Shown piece by piece: positions 44,062 to 52,695 of a stretch of DNA of 64,000 nt (positions are counted from its first letter, which is position 1; each line of letters starts with the position of its first letter). Position numbers and translations under genes: made by a program. Below the pieces are notes generated by a model. The model was not told the origin of the DNA. It searched no databases and worked only from the letters and a program-made list of their open reading frames with translations. Source of the DNA: an uncultured Lachnospira sp. (lineage in GTDB: Bacteria; Bacillota; Clostridia; Lachnospirales; Lachnospiraceae); assembly GCA_946186125.1 (NCBI GenBank), contig CAMHLZ010000014.1:1-64000 (forward strand). Reading direction: 5' to 3'.

Positions 44062-44445
44062 TCACCTCACTATCCTGCTGCAAAGTCCTGTGGAACATAA
44101 CTTTGCATAACATTCCCGCTTTACGGCAATTCCATTATTTACGGTTATGTTCCAGGACTCTCCAAAACTCATCGATACTCCGTTAATTGAATATGACTTT
44201 AGCACTGTATTAATCAGGTCTTTATTCTCATATTCAAATTCTGCCATCTCACAATTTATCTCTTTTATGAGCTCCTGCTGATATTCAGTCAGATTGTCAA
44301 AACCTCTGCCTATAATCCTGTTGTACGTCAGAATATCGATGTGCCTTGATGCATTTTTAAGTACAGTTTGTATTTTGTCTTCCGGTATCACGCTTCCGCC
44401 ATATGTTTCCTCATAATAATCAGCATCTGCATAAGACTGATACAT
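44062..44445 (-). CDS. Head-tail connector protein
   Basis: 127 residues; YYEETYGGSVIPEDKIQTVL, then ASRHIDILTYNRI and a helical middle, as in Gp6/Gp15-like adaptor proteins. Confidence 0.75.
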   Translation of the reverse strand: MYQSYADADYYEETYGGSVIPEDKIQTVLKNASRHIDILTYNRIIGRGFDNLTEYQQELIKEINCEMAEFEYENKDLINTVLKSYSINGVSMSFGESWNITVNNGIAVKRECYAKLCSTGLCSRIVR

Positions 44446-44449
44446 GATA

Positions 44450-44662
44450 CTACTCCTTTGCCGGCTCTTCTTTAGCCTGGTTCTTCTTTAACTTTTCAAG
44501 TTCTTTTACTACCTTCTCATATTCTGAGTATGGCACCGTCCTGGTTTTGGCACTTTCTACAAGTTTACCTTTGTCATTGTAAATGTCATATCCCTGCGAT
44601 AAATATGTCTGCTTTGATACTTCATCTACTGTATATTCTTTGTTTTCTTTCTTTGCCAGCAT
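44450..44662 (-). CDS. Small capsid-region protein
   Basis: 70 residues; a charged helical C-terminus (YEKVVKELEKLKKNQAKEEP). Similar small genes follow major capsid genes in related phages; function unknown. Coupling by close spacing to the capsid gene. Confidence 0.65.
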   Translation of the reverse strand: MLAKKENKEYTVDEVSKQTYLSQGYDIYNDKGKLVESAKTRTVPYSEYEKVVKELEKLKKNQAKEEPAKE

Positions 44663-44673
44663 ATTTATCCCTC

Positions 44674-45567
44674 CTATGCTTCTGTATGAATTATACAGCC
44701 CTTTACGAGCAATTCATCTATTCCGAACGTTCCGTTATACTTCCTGTTCTGGTAGAGATAGTTATCGGCTGTTCTCGAATCATGTCCCGGTGTAAATACC
44801 TTGATATATGAATATTTATCCCTTGATACCTGTGATTCAGGATCTATTAAGATATAATCAATCTGCTTTGCACCTGTGGCTGCTGCCCAGCCGTTCGTGA
44901 AGTTAAACGCTGTTTTAAATCTTGCTGATGGTACCGTCTGAATCTTAGCGATATCATCAATTGATTTTACTCTTCTGTCAAGATTTGACTCTCCACCGCC
45001 TACGTTTAATGTTCTCGTTATTCCTGCTGCATTTTTAAGTAATGTCTTATATGCTGACGTACAATACAGGATAACTCTGTCAAGCGGTACCCCGTCATCT
45101 TCCATCTGCTGAAGATTTTCGTCAAAATCTGCAAGGACATTCGCCGCTGTTAATGCAGTTGTTTTTACCGTACCTCCGACTCTTACATATTCTGTATAAA
45201 TCTTTGAATATGTATATGCATCGGCTTCCGGAATTGCCTGTGTTGTCTCAAATCTTTTCTGAATATTGGCGATTGTTACTACCATGTTCGATTCATCTAC
45301 ATCCATAGGGTCGATTGCAAATTCAATGTCTCTGTCATGGTCTAACTGCTTTAATTCATAATTTTGTGTAATGGAACCTGCATTGTAACCGCCACCTCTC
45401 GTATGGTCTTTATATCCGGTAACGGACATGGTTGGTATTTTTAAATACTTTCCGTTTACTACCTGTATATCCTGATTTGAATTATACAGGTCTATACTTG
45501 TCTGCTCCTGTTCGTAAAGCTCTCTTAATACGTTAGAGAATTTTGTTGCATATTCTACTATTGCCAT
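44674..45567 (-). CDS. Major capsid protein
   Basis: About 297 residues from the ATG at 45567 (MAIVEYATKFSNVLRELYEQ), with AAAGGATG before it; the ATG at 45576 is too close to the site. HK97-like elements: YTKIYTEYVRVGG-type arm region, GVPLDRVILYCTSAYKTLLK and FNFTNGWAAATGAKQIDYIL. It follows the scaffold gene, as expected. Confidence 0.87.
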   Translation of the reverse strand: MAIVEYATKFSNVLRELYEQEQTSIDLYNSNQDIQVVNGKYLKIPTMSVTGYKDHTRGGGYNAGSITQNYELKQLDHDRDIEFAIDPMDVDESNMVVTIANIQKRFETTQAIPEADAYTYSKIYTEYVRVGGTVKTTALTAANVLADFDENLQQMEDDGVPLDRVILYCTSAYKTLLKNAAGITRTLNVGGGESNLDRRVKSIDDIAKIQTVPSARFKTAFNFTNGWAAATGAKQIDYILIDPESQVSRDKYSYIKVFTPGHDSRTADNYLYQNRKYNGTFGIDELLVKGCIIHTEA

Positions 45568-45588
45568 ATTATTCATCCTTTCCTTTCA

Positions 45589-46218
45589 CTATTTTCGTAT
45601 TCCGAAGATATTTCTTAGAATATCATCCTGATTACTTTCATTGTTTTGTGGTGACTGGCCTACCTGAAAGCCTCCTTCTTTATTCTGTTCTTCTGATGTG
45701 TTTGTTCCCTTAAAGGCCGGCACATCCGTAAGAACCTGTGTCAATGCTTTCTTGACCTCTTCAGCATTTACATTGCCCTGCTCATCCACTGCCTTTCCCA
45801 TATCTGCAAGTTTTACAACATATGGTATTGTTTTTGGATCAAGCCCCAGTGTCATAGCCTCGAATGTTGCCTGATAATTCAGTCTACTTTCAAGTAATGC
45901 CTGATTTGATTCTTTTAATTGAGCCTGTAGCGCTGTTGCATCAGGTGTGTTCTTTGCTTTTTCAGCTTTAAAGGCTGATATTGCACTCTGCATTTCTTCC
46001 TGGCTTAAGCCCTGCTGCCTGAAATAATTTTTAAGTACTGTGTCTTCTGTGACAGTCTGTTTGCCTGATATGATATTGGCCAGCTTATCATAATCAAATT
46101 CCGGTGTGCTCTGCTGTCCTGCCGGATTAGTGCCTCCAGATGTGCCCTGCTGTCCTGCCGGATTAGTGCCTCCGGATGTGCCCTGTAACTGTTCTTTTTC
46201 ATTTAATGTTTCACTCAT
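45589..46218 (-). CDS. Phage scaffolding protein
   Basis: 209 residues; helical with a flexible N-terminus holding two tandem GTSGGTNPAGQQ units, a helical core (LQAQLKESNQALLESRLNYQ), and a C-terminus ending in ILRNIFGIRK. It lies just upstream of the major capsid gene. No protease gene is seen, so a non-cleaved scaffold is likely. Confidence 0.8.
   Translation of the reverse strand: MSETLNEKEQLQGTSGGTNPAGQQGTSGGTNPAGQQSTPEFDYDKLANIISGKQTVTEDTVLKNYFRQQGLSQEEMQSAISAFKAEKAKNTPDATALQAQLKESNQALLESRLNYQATFEAMTLGLDPKTIPYVVKLADMGKAVDEQGNVNAEEVKKALTQVLTDVPAFKGTNTSEEQNKEGGFQVGQSPQNNESNQDDILRNIFGIRK
46111..46182. repeat. Two 36-bp tandem repeats in the scaffold gene
   Basis: CTGCTGTCCTGCCGGATTAG followed by TGCCTCCAGATGTGCC (46111-46146), repeated with one change at 46147-46182. 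They code for GTSGGTNPAGQQ. Confidence 0.85.
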
Positions 46219-46234
46219 TTTATTGCTCCTTTCA

Positions 46235-46345
46235 GTTATAAGAGTGTCTCTCTGTTTCAGTTTTTAGTGTGTCTCACTGTTTCAGTTTTTTTCTCAGGTG
46301 TCTCCTCGTAGTTTTATACGAACATATTGTTCGAATTGCCTTCGG
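46235..46345 (-). promoter_or_regulatory. Upstream region of scaffold/capsid genes with direct repeats
   Basis: Minus strand: two direct repeats of AACTGAAACAGWGAGACAC (about 23-bp period) and a third partial AACTGAAA next to the ribosome binding site. Further upstream is an inverted repeat CGAACAATATGTTCG (46333-46319) close to TATAAA. The role is unknown; it follows a terminator, so a capsid promoter here is plausible. Confidence 0.4.
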
Positions 46346-46355
46346 GCATATAAAA

Positions 46356-46378
46356 AGACCATGATAAAAACATGGTCT
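46356..46378 (-). terminator. Intrinsic terminator
   Basis: Minus-strand stem AGACCATG / CATGGTCT with a TTTTT tail, between the YjcQ-like and scaffold genes. Confidence 0.75.
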
Positions 46379-46399
46379 GATTAATCACTTTATTTAATT

Positions 46400-46429
46400 G
46401 TTGCACCGGTGCAACTTTACCGATATAAT
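46400..46429 (+). promoter_or_regulatory. Promoter overlapped by a 16-bp palindromic operator
   Basis: The perfect palindrome GTTGCACCGGTGCAAC (46400-46415) contains the -35 (TTGCAC, 46401-46406); a 17-bp spacer leads to TATAAT (46424-46429). It drives the plus-strand gene at 46451. The same motif recurs at 53877, 56688 and 62788. Confidence 0.7.
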
Positions 46430-46450
46430 CATCATAAGGTGGTGATTACA

Positions 46451-46774
46451 TTGATTGATAAAACTTATAATATTTTGGTTAAACTTCTTAAAACTCCCAT
46501 GTGCTCTGCTGAAATCGCAAAGTATAATACTCCGGTTACTTCCATCAATACTCTAATGTCTAGACATTTGATTGATGAAAAGCGTAATATTTATGGCGAT
46601 CCACTTGATATGTACTATGTCACTGACGAAGGAGTTGAATATGTACGTACCTGCCTGCAGAAACGCTCTGATTTTATCAGAAATTTTTTCAGCCAGTTTA
46701 TCAGTGGATTTTTTGTCGGTATGCTGTCAATCGTTGCTGCTTATACCATCATGCATTTTACCGGAATAATCTGA
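46451..46774 (+). CDS. Winged-helix protein with C-terminal membrane helix
   Basis: 107 residues from TTG at 46451, with AAGGTGG 8 nt before it; no ATG fits. The N-terminus (LVKLLKTPMCSAEIAKYNTP; LMSRHLIDEKR; YYVTDEGVEYV) is a winged helix, followed by a hydrophobic C-terminal helix (GFFVGMLSIVAAYTIM). It is the only plus-strand gene in the structural region and has its own promoter, so it is probably expressed in lysogens. Confidence 0.7.
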   Translation: MIDKTYNILVKLLKTPMCSAEIAKYNTPVTSINTLMSRHLIDEKRNIYGDPLDMYYVTDEGVEYVRTCLQKRSDFIRNFFSQFISGFFVGMLSIVAAYTIMHFTGII

Positions 46775-47204
46775 TAATCATATACCCTGCTGTAATTCCT
46801 AATATTATCCCAAATGATAATGATAGTCTTAGCAGGGTATTTTTTATTGTTGTGTCTATGAAATCTCTCATATTTATCATTCCTTTATCTTTTATTTTTA
46901 TAATCCGGGTATTGTGTCTTTTATACCTTTTTGCAATATTTGCCGCTTTTTTCATCAGGCTGTTTTGTTCTAAGTACTCTAATCCTTTTAACGTTATCTC
47001 TGGTCTTATCAGCTTTACTCTCGGATACATACAACTAATTCCAGTTACATATCCTTCTTTTACTATCAATGCCATAATTCTCGACCACTTCGGAACAGAT
47101 AGCTTTATTGCTTCCGGCGATAGCAATTCATTGTCAAATTCCTCATAATCCATGGTGTCCTTTAATATTTTAAGTATTTTGTATATTACTGAAAATTCTT
47201 CCAT
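46758..47204 (-). CDS. YjcQ-like winged-helix protein with C-terminal membrane helix
   Basis: 148 residues; winged helix region (VIYKILKILKDTMDYEEFDN; YVTGISCMYPRVKLIRPEIT; LKGLEYLEQNSLM), then a linker and a membrane helix near the C-terminus (LSLSFGIILGITAGYMII). YjcQ-type proteins are frequent in phages. Its 3' end overlaps the convergent gene at 46451-46774, which has the same architecture. Confidence 0.72.
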   Translation of the reverse strand: MEEFSVIYKILKILKDTMDYEEFDNELLSPEAIKLSVPKWSRIMALIVKEGYVTGISCMYPRVKLIRPEITLKGLEYLEQNSLMKKAANIAKRYKRHNTRIIKIKDKGMINMRDFIDTTIKNTLLRLSLSFGIILGITAGYMIIRLFR

Positions 47205-47238
47205 TAGCTTATCCTTTCTACCACAATTTTTTTAATTC

Positions 47239-47267
47239 TTGATAATATTATAAAAATGGCTTATAAT
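47239..47267 (+). promoter_or_regulatory. Plus-strand promoter for a small RNA
   Basis: TTGATA (47239-47244), 17-bp spacer, TATAAT (47262-47267), opposite in direction to the surrounding genes. Confidence 0.65.
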
Positions 47268-47273
47268 ATCCTT

Positions 47274-47424
47274 AAGATATCTTACAGATGAGCTTTACGT
47301 GATCCACATGAATTATTATTAATTCGGGTTGCGTCCGGCTCCTCTTAACTAAAAGAGAGCCTTACCCCGCCCCCTTGAAACAGTCGTTGACTGCGTAGGG
47401 TGGGTGTAATGGCTCTCTTTTTTA
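47274..47424 (+). ncRNA. Probable prophage small RNA (~150 nt)
   Basis: From the promoter above to a long hairpin: AAAAGAGAGCC (47351) pairs with GGCTCTCTTTT (47411), then TTAC/GTAA, CCCGCCC/GGGTGGG, and an inner CAGTC-GTT-GACTG hairpin. A T-run ends it. No good open reading frame exists inside. The nested pairs with a G-U pair suggest a selected structure; identity unknown. Confidence 0.55.
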
Positions 47425-47475
47425 TCGTTTCTTTTTTTTTAGATATAAAATACCTCCTCCCATTAGGTGGTGGTA

Positions 47476-47658
47476 TCATTCTACTATCACTTTGGGTTCA
47501 ATCAATAGATTATCCCCACAATTATCACACACGAAGCTATGATTTACTTTATAATTTGGATTTAGTGGCTTATATGTCCCATTATGACAATTTAAACACT
47601 CTACTTTTCCCTCATTCAATTGTTCATCTGACAAAATCAAATTGTTCAAATTTTCCAT
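47476..47658 (-). CDS. Small zinc-finger-like phage protein
   Basis: 60 residues with two Cys pairs (VECLNCHNG; FVCDNCGDN), a probable zinc ribbon. Start at 47658 with GGGAGG 9 nt upstream. Function unknown. Confidence 0.6.
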   Translation of the reverse strand: MENLNNLILSDEQLNEGKVECLNCHNGTYKPLNPNYKVNHSFVCDNCGDNLLIEPKVIVE

Positions 47659-47724
47659 ATCCACCATCCTCCCATTAATTTTCTCGCTCACTTTAATATT
47701 AGATATAAAATTATACCGTTACTG

Positions 47725-47901
47725 TTACATAGTTAACTCCAAAGTTTGTTCAATCGATAATTCTGTCAACTTTTTCTGAGCCTCTATGATTTCATCAGGT
47801 GTACCATCCTTAAATCGTTTATTGAATATGTCATCCCAGTTTAGATACGGTTCAATCATTTTTTCCAGTTCTTTCATTTCATCCGTAGATTCTACTCTCA
47901 C
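47725..47901 (-). CDS. Small acidic protein downstream of capsid-metallopeptidase fusion
   Basis: 58 residues from a GTG start that overlaps the upstream stop (AGTGAG). The sequence has ESTDEMKELEKMIEPYLNWD and a helical end (AQKKLTELSIEQTLELTM); no family is recognised. The tight coupling and AT-rich composition shared with the metallopeptidase end suggest that it is a partner, perhaps a protective protein for it. That is inference. Confidence 0.55.
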   Translation of the reverse strand: MRVESTDEMKELEKMIEPYLNWDDIFNKRFKDGTPDEIIEAQKKLTELSIEQTLELTM

Positions 47902-49592
47902 TTATTCTCACTCCATTTCTTCACCCTATACTCTGTATAGACTTCATCATATCTATATTTATTAATGCATTTTGAAGCATATTCACTTATACTATTAATA
48001 TTATATCCGTCTTTTGATATGTCTTCAAGTTCTTTTTTACTATCAGCTACAATCCGATTTATGTATTCTTCTTGTTTTTTTATTGCACCATATTTTTTTA
48101 TATATCTCTGTGCATCTTTCCAATGTAATAATTCATGGTAAAATGTACTAAGCTTATTATCTGATGCAGCATAATCTTTTTGTAATTCAATTACTTTATC
48201 TGCATCCCCCATTAAATTGTTTATATATAAGATATTGTCTTTTGCATTGTAAGATGCAAGTACTACCTTTTCTGTTGACAACTCTTCTAAAGCCACTATT
48301 ACAATAGTTGGCTTTTCATAATCAGTCATATCATTTACAATACTTTTTAAACATTTTTCTACACCAATATCTATATCATGCAATTGTTTTGGTTTTATTT
48401 TTATTTTATTAGACAAATATATATTATTATGAGTGTTTTTGAGTTTTTGAGCAATTATTACATTTTTTCCTCTCACTCTTGTCATATCACTTCCCGATAT
48501 TCTTTCCACCTTTTGATAGTTTTGTTGACCTTCTATGAGCTTGAATTCTCTTTTCTGCCATTCATTGGCTCTTACCTCATAAATCCTCTTATTCTCCCCA
48601 TCCAGCGAATACTCCGCCAGCCTTCCATACTTCTCTGCCTGCTTCCTTGCATAGTTTTCTTTCTGCTCCTCGTTGTATTGTTTTTCTATCTCCTTCTTCT
48701 CTTCTTTGGTGTATGGTTGTCCTTCTTTCGAGATGCCGGGGAAAAATGTAGTGTGACTGTCCCTGCATCTTGGATGATACAAGCCTCTTTCTATCGCGGT
48801 GCTCATGAGCATATATGGTCCATCTGATGAGCTTCCCCCACTCCATACATCATCTATCATGACTTTTCCCACGAACGGTAAGCATTTAGGGCAGGGATTT
48901 CCACGTTTATTCATTATCACCGTGGATATCCCCCACTCCATACGTTTCTCGCCTTCTCCCTGAAGATATGCACGCTTGCTTGCTGTTCTGATTGCCATGT
49001 CTGCATATTCTGCTAATGTATGCCTGCTGCCGTTTTTATATTCGACACAGTTAATTCCTGATGATATGAAGTCCTTTGTAGCCATATCTACAGCCTTCTC
49101 ATATGTACCTGCACCCATATTTGCGTATACCTGAGCATTGAATATTATCTTTCGATATTGGTCATTTGCACGTCTGAGTATTGCTATTTCCGCTTTTTTC
49201 ATATCATTTACTGTTGCTTTTATGAGGACGTTTAGTTTTCTGTCATTTACTTTAAAAAACTCTGCTGTGCCTCCACGTGTTACCTTGTGAGCTCCATATC
49301 CGCTCTTTATGGCTTTCAATATCGCTGTCTCCTGACTGAGTTGTCCATCTTTTCTGGCTACTTTTATAACACTTTTTATTTTTCTGTTAATGTTTTTAAA
49401 CTCACCTGAGAATTTTTCATTGTTCGACTTTCGATATGCTTCCAAATTCTTTAACTGCTCTGCCTGCCACATTGACCATTTGTATCCACGCTCTGTTTCC
49501 TCTGCCTTATGTCTCTCAAGATTTCTCATCATACTCGCTATAAGTTCATCTTCTATCGCCTTAAACGCTTCTCCGATATCATACTCTTCCAT
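47898..49592 (-). CDS. Phage minor capsid protein (Phage_min_cap2/MuF-like) fused to HExxH metallopeptidase
   Basis: 564 residues. Residues 1-~290 are a minor capsid protein 2-type head protein (AVDMATKDFISSGINCVEY; CPKCLPFVGKVMIDDVW; LYHPRCRDSHTTFFPG). The last ~200 residues are different and AT-rich, and contain FYHELLHWKDA (HExxH, H486-H490) plus a downstream ISEYA...YDEVYTEYR block with a possible third ligand, E554. Phage head proteins with C-terminal enzyme domains are known as MuF-type polymorphic effectors. The enzyme may be packed in the head and delivered with DNA, or act in the host at assembly. Confidence 0.82.
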   Translation of the reverse strand: MEEYDIGEAFKAIEDELIASMMRNLERHKAEETERGYKWSMWQAEQLKNLEAYRKSNNEKFSGEFKNINRKIKSVIKVARKDGQLSQETAILKAIKSGYGAHKVTRGGTAEFFKVNDRKLNVLIKATVNDMKKAEIAILRRANDQYRKIIFNAQVYANMGAGTYEKAVDMATKDFISSGINCVEYKNGSRHTLAEYADMAIRTASKRAYLQGEGEKRMEWGISTVIMNKRGNPCPKCLPFVGKVMIDDVWSGGSSSDGPYMLMSTAIERGLYHPRCRDSHTTFFPGISKEGQPYTKEEKKEIEKQYNEEQKENYARKQAEKYGRLAEYSLDGENKRIYEVRANEWQKREFKLIEGQQNYQKVERISGSDMTRVRGKNVIIAQKLKNTHNNIYLSNKIKIKPKQLHDIDIGVEKCLKSIVNDMTDYEKPTIVIVALEELSTEKVVLASYNAKDNILYINNLMGDADKVIELQKDYAASDNKLSTFYHELLHWKDAQRYIKKYGAIKKQEEYINRIVADSKKELEDISKDGYNINSISEYASKCINKYRYDEVYTEYRVKKWSENK

Positions 49593-49594
49593 GA

Positions 49595-49816
49595 CTACTC
49601 CTTGTTTGCATAGACTTTAAAACCTTGTGCCTTGTATGTCCTCTGATATTTTTTTAACTGTGTTATGCTTTTGCATTTCAAATTCATTAGTTCTGCGTAG
49701 CCTTTCTTTTCTATGGCATATATACCAAAAGGGACCTGCTCGGATGCAATTCCAAGAAGTCCCTTGTATTCGTTATTATTCATTCTGTATATTTTGTTTA
49801 ATACTTTTACCCGCAT
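49595..49816 (-). CDS. Small phage head-region protein
   Basis: 73 residues from the ATG at 49816 with AAGGTGG; the earlier ATG at 49861 is less likely. It has IYRMNNNEYKGLLGIASEQV and FGIYAIEKKGYAELMNL, a conserved small protein between portal and minor capsid genes. It overlaps the portal gene end by 41 bp. Confidence 0.6.
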   Translation of the reverse strand: MRVKVLNKIYRMNNNEYKGLLGIASEQVPFGIYAIEKKGYAELMNLKCKSITQLKKYQRTYKAQGFKVYANKE

Positions 49817-51281
49817 CGATTCCACCTTCTTCATTAAGTTCTGATGAAACAGACGGCTCATCCGCTTCTATGATCCCCTGCTCTGCTTTTAGCCTTGTTA
49901 TCTCCTCTTTTTTCCATTCTTCATCCTTTGTATCTCCATACAGTTCATCAACTGCTGCTTCTATGCTCATTATCTGTCCTGTCTTCGCCTTGGTTATCGT
50001 CTCTACCTGACTCTCAAAGGATGGATTCGCATATTCTCCGAACGGAACACTTACTTCAATGTCTTCAAGATTTGTCTTTTTGTTCAGCGTATCGTACGTT
50101 TTGAATATTACATTGATTAATTCAGGAATCTGCCTCTGCAATGCCTCAACTATCTTGTTTCGTGTGTATAACGTCGTTTTTTCTTTCTCTCTCTGTGCAT
50201 CTGCATTATCTAATTTTTTAGTATCTATTCCCAGTGTTGATGGGCTTAATATGCCCTGAAGGCACAAATCAAGGGCTGTTATATATGTGCTTAAATAGCT
50301 TTCGTGAGGTATGTTCGGTTGTACCAGTTCAATTTTGTCCTGTGCATTCTCCTTCATGGAGCTCTCTAATGCTATAAACGAATTATCAAAATCATTTGAT
50401 TTCATTATCTCGCCTGTGATGGGATTTCTTGGAAGGATTGATTCAGGAATGTACTGTTTGCTTCTTCCTTTTCGCAATGCATCAACCCACTGGCTCCATG
50501 TCTCATCCAAGCTGTCGAAACTGTCATGCTTTCCATGATAGATACTGTCGCCTCTTCCTTTGTACCTGTTTGATTTAAAGAATATTATCGGAACCGCCAT
50601 CATGAAGCTGCTGTCAAATCTTACGGGCTCTGTTAATATTCCGGGGATTGTACTTAATGGTACTTCTCTGTTTCCATCATAGAGCTTTGAATATATGTAT
50701 CCATATCCATATGTTTCTTCGAGTATATATCTTTTATGGTTATGGCTTTTGGGGCTTTTGAATATTATTTCTCTTATCTGACCATATTGATATTCGTAAT
50801 CTATCTGTTCTCCCGGAACAAATTCTATCAATGGATATGGGCTTATATTCGTGTCTATGTTGACCTTGAATGCTCCATCTCCTGATATCAATACATTTTT
50901 TACAGCCTCCTCAATGACTGTCTCCAGCTGTATCTTTTTATTCATTTCTTTCCATTCGTGTTTTCTTTTATCTTCTACCTCTATTTCATTTAAATCCCGC
51001 ATTATGATATCTGTTATAATTCTGACCATTATCCCCGGCAATCCGGTATGTTTCTTCACTATCCCTACTAATGAGGATGCTGACCAGAAATCAAGTGCAT
51101 TATTGCCGATTTGTTTATATAATTGCTCTATCGCATTTTTATCGCCCCAGTTCCATACTTTATTTTTATAGCATTCTGTTTCAAAATCTGTCAGATTTTC
51201 AAGAAATATTTCATTCTGCTGCATAGTATCTATCTCTAAAAATGTTCTGATGTGATGTTTCATTGCTTCTATCAACCTCAT
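49776..51281 (-). CDS. Phage portal protein
   Basis: 501 residues from the ATG at 51281. It shows SPP1 gp6-type features: NALDFWSASSLVGIVKKH, EFVPGEQIDYEYQYGQIREI, PSTLGIDTKKLDNADAQREK, and a C-terminal acidic tail. It forms the dodecameric DNA channel of the head. It follows the large terminase gene. Confidence 0.88.
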   Translation of the reverse strand: MRLIEAMKHHIRTFLEIDTMQQNEIFLENLTDFETECYKNKVWNWGDKNAIEQLYKQIGNNALDFWSASSLVGIVKKHTGLPGIMVRIITDIIMRDLNEIEVEDKRKHEWKEMNKKIQLETVIEEAVKNVLISGDGAFKVNIDTNISPYPLIEFVPGEQIDYEYQYGQIREIIFKSPKSHNHKRYILEETYGYGYIYSKLYDGNREVPLSTIPGILTEPVRFDSSFMMAVPIIFFKSNRYKGRGDSIYHGKHDSFDSLDETWSQWVDALRKGRSKQYIPESILPRNPITGEIMKSNDFDNSFIALESSMKENAQDKIELVQPNIPHESYLSTYITALDLCLQGILSPSTLGIDTKKLDNADAQREKEKTTLYTRNKIVEALQRQIPELINVIFKTYDTLNKKTNLEDIEVSVPFGEYANPSFESQVETITKAKTGQIMSIEAAVDELYGDTKDEEWKKEEITRLKAEQGIIEADEPSVSSELNEEGGIDAGKSIKQNIQNE

Positions 51282-51297
51282 TTCCCTTTGCTCCTTT

Positions 51298-52695
51298 TTA
51301 TCGTATTCCAATCTTATCCCTGTATGGAATCCAACCATATTGTGTGCTGTTTATCATGTGGTCATGTCCGTCTTCTGGCTCATTGTTTTTATCTTCTTTC
51401 CAGCTGTACGTCTCTAATTCCGTTATGAAATTCGTACACGTATCAACTACGTAAAAATCCGGTTGCATTCCTTCTGCATCATTGTAATTCATCCATCCAA
51501 GCTGCATATTTATTCTGTCTATTATCTGAACCTTTTTGAATGCATTGTTAAACAGATATATGCAGTCTTTGTGTAGCCTCTTATATTTGGCCAGTTCTGT
51601 TAATGTTGCCTGGTCTGCCGAATCGATAAATACATTTCTTGCAAGCTCCCATTCTACTCTGTTGAAATTCAAAAAATTTATCAGGTTAAGTACCGTGTCA
51701 GACGGTGCCGTCGGTGTCTCCATGTCGGCATTGTTATATACGTTTTCACTTAAAAGCACGTATCTTCCTTTATTGGTAATGCCTGCAAAAGACATTGCTA
51801 TTGTGTCCGGTGACTGACTCGAATACGAGGTATCAAGACCTGCAGTAAAATATTGATAATACTCCTGCTGCTCTTTTTCAGTCACATTCCTTTTTAGGAA
51901 TCTGCATGCCCACTCTTTAGTTACAACATGGTGCTTTCTGTCAAATACGCTGAATACTAATCCTGTTGCTCTTCCTCTTAAGCCTAATATCTTATTCTTA
52001 TAGAGTTTTGTTCCCTTAGGCACACTTAGTATGGTTTTGTTGCGTTTTTCTTCTGTCAGTCCGAGGTTATCTGAAAAATTAAAGAACCAATGCGTCCATC
52101 CCTGTTTTGGTTCTTCACTTAACATTTCATTTATTTCTCTTGGTGCATCTTCTGCATATTCCGGTAACGGTCTGCAATGATTTATGTACTCTGAATATAC
52201 CGGCAGATCAGGAGCATCCGGATTCAATGTGACCATGGTGTAATCAGCTCTCATGGTTGCCTCTCTTACAAAGTCGATATCTGCCGTGTTTACCTCGTCG
52301 ATATATAAGCATCCATATTGTCCGCCAAGTGCGTTTTTCCACTTATCCTTAGTATCATATCCGAGTATATATATGACCTTGTCTCCTGCATTTGTATGAT
52401 AAAGGATATGTGGGAGCTTCTCATCTTTATTTCCGTTACCGTTATACTCTACAAGTGCTCCAAAATCATCAACTATTCCCAAGTCTTTGTTTATTATGTT
52501 TTTTTCTGCCACTCCTGTGGTCTTCGCCGCTATGATATGCGATTTTTTAGGGTTTTCAGCGATTTTTAACATGAATTTGAATATACCGACTGTGGTCTTT
52601 CCTGCTGCCGTTACACCTTCAAGTGCCTCAAAGTCTGCTTCATGTCTTATAAATGCTTTATATTTTTCTGATAATAACAAATCCTGCTGACTCAC
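51298..52695 (-). CDS. Terminase large subunit
   Basis: 465 residues. ATPase: GVTAAGKTT (27-35) and LYIDEVNTAD. Nuclease: AGLDTSYSSQSPDTIAMSF, with further acidic positions at NVFIDSADQA and HDHMINSTQYG. It cuts and packages phage DNA. It overlaps the small subunit gene by one base. Confidence 0.92.
   Translation of the reverse strand: MSQQDLLLSEKYKAFIRHEADFEALEGVTAAGKTTVGIFKFMLKIAENPKKSHIIAAKTTGVAEKNIINKDLGIVDDFGALVEYNGNGNKDEKLPHILYHTNAGDKVIYILGYDTKDKWKNALGGQYGCLYIDEVNTADIDFVREATMRADYTMVTLNPDAPDLPVYSEYINHCRPLPEYAEDAPREINEMLSEEPKQGWTHWFFNFSDNLGLTEEKRNKTILSVPKGTKLYKNKILGLRGRATGLVFSVFDRKHHVVTKEWACRFLKRNVTEKEQQEYYQYFTAGLDTSYSSQSPDTIAMSFAGITNKGRYVLLSENVYNNADMETPTAPSDTVLNLINFLNFNRVEWELARNVFIDSADQATLTELAKYKRLHKDCIYLFNNAFKKVQIIDRINMQLGWMNYNDAEGMQPDFYVVDTCTNFITELETYSWKEDKNNEPEDGHDHMINSTQYGWIPYRDKIGIR

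Noticed and set aside
46319-46333. LexA (SOS) box CGAACATATTGTTCG
   Set aside because: The spacing is five rather than four between GAAC and GTTC, so it does not fit the Gram-positive SOS box well.
48589-48846. 85-residue minus-strand frame inside the minor capsid gene
   Set aside because: It is an overlapping shadow frame of the capsid-metallopeptidase gene, with no ribosome binding site.
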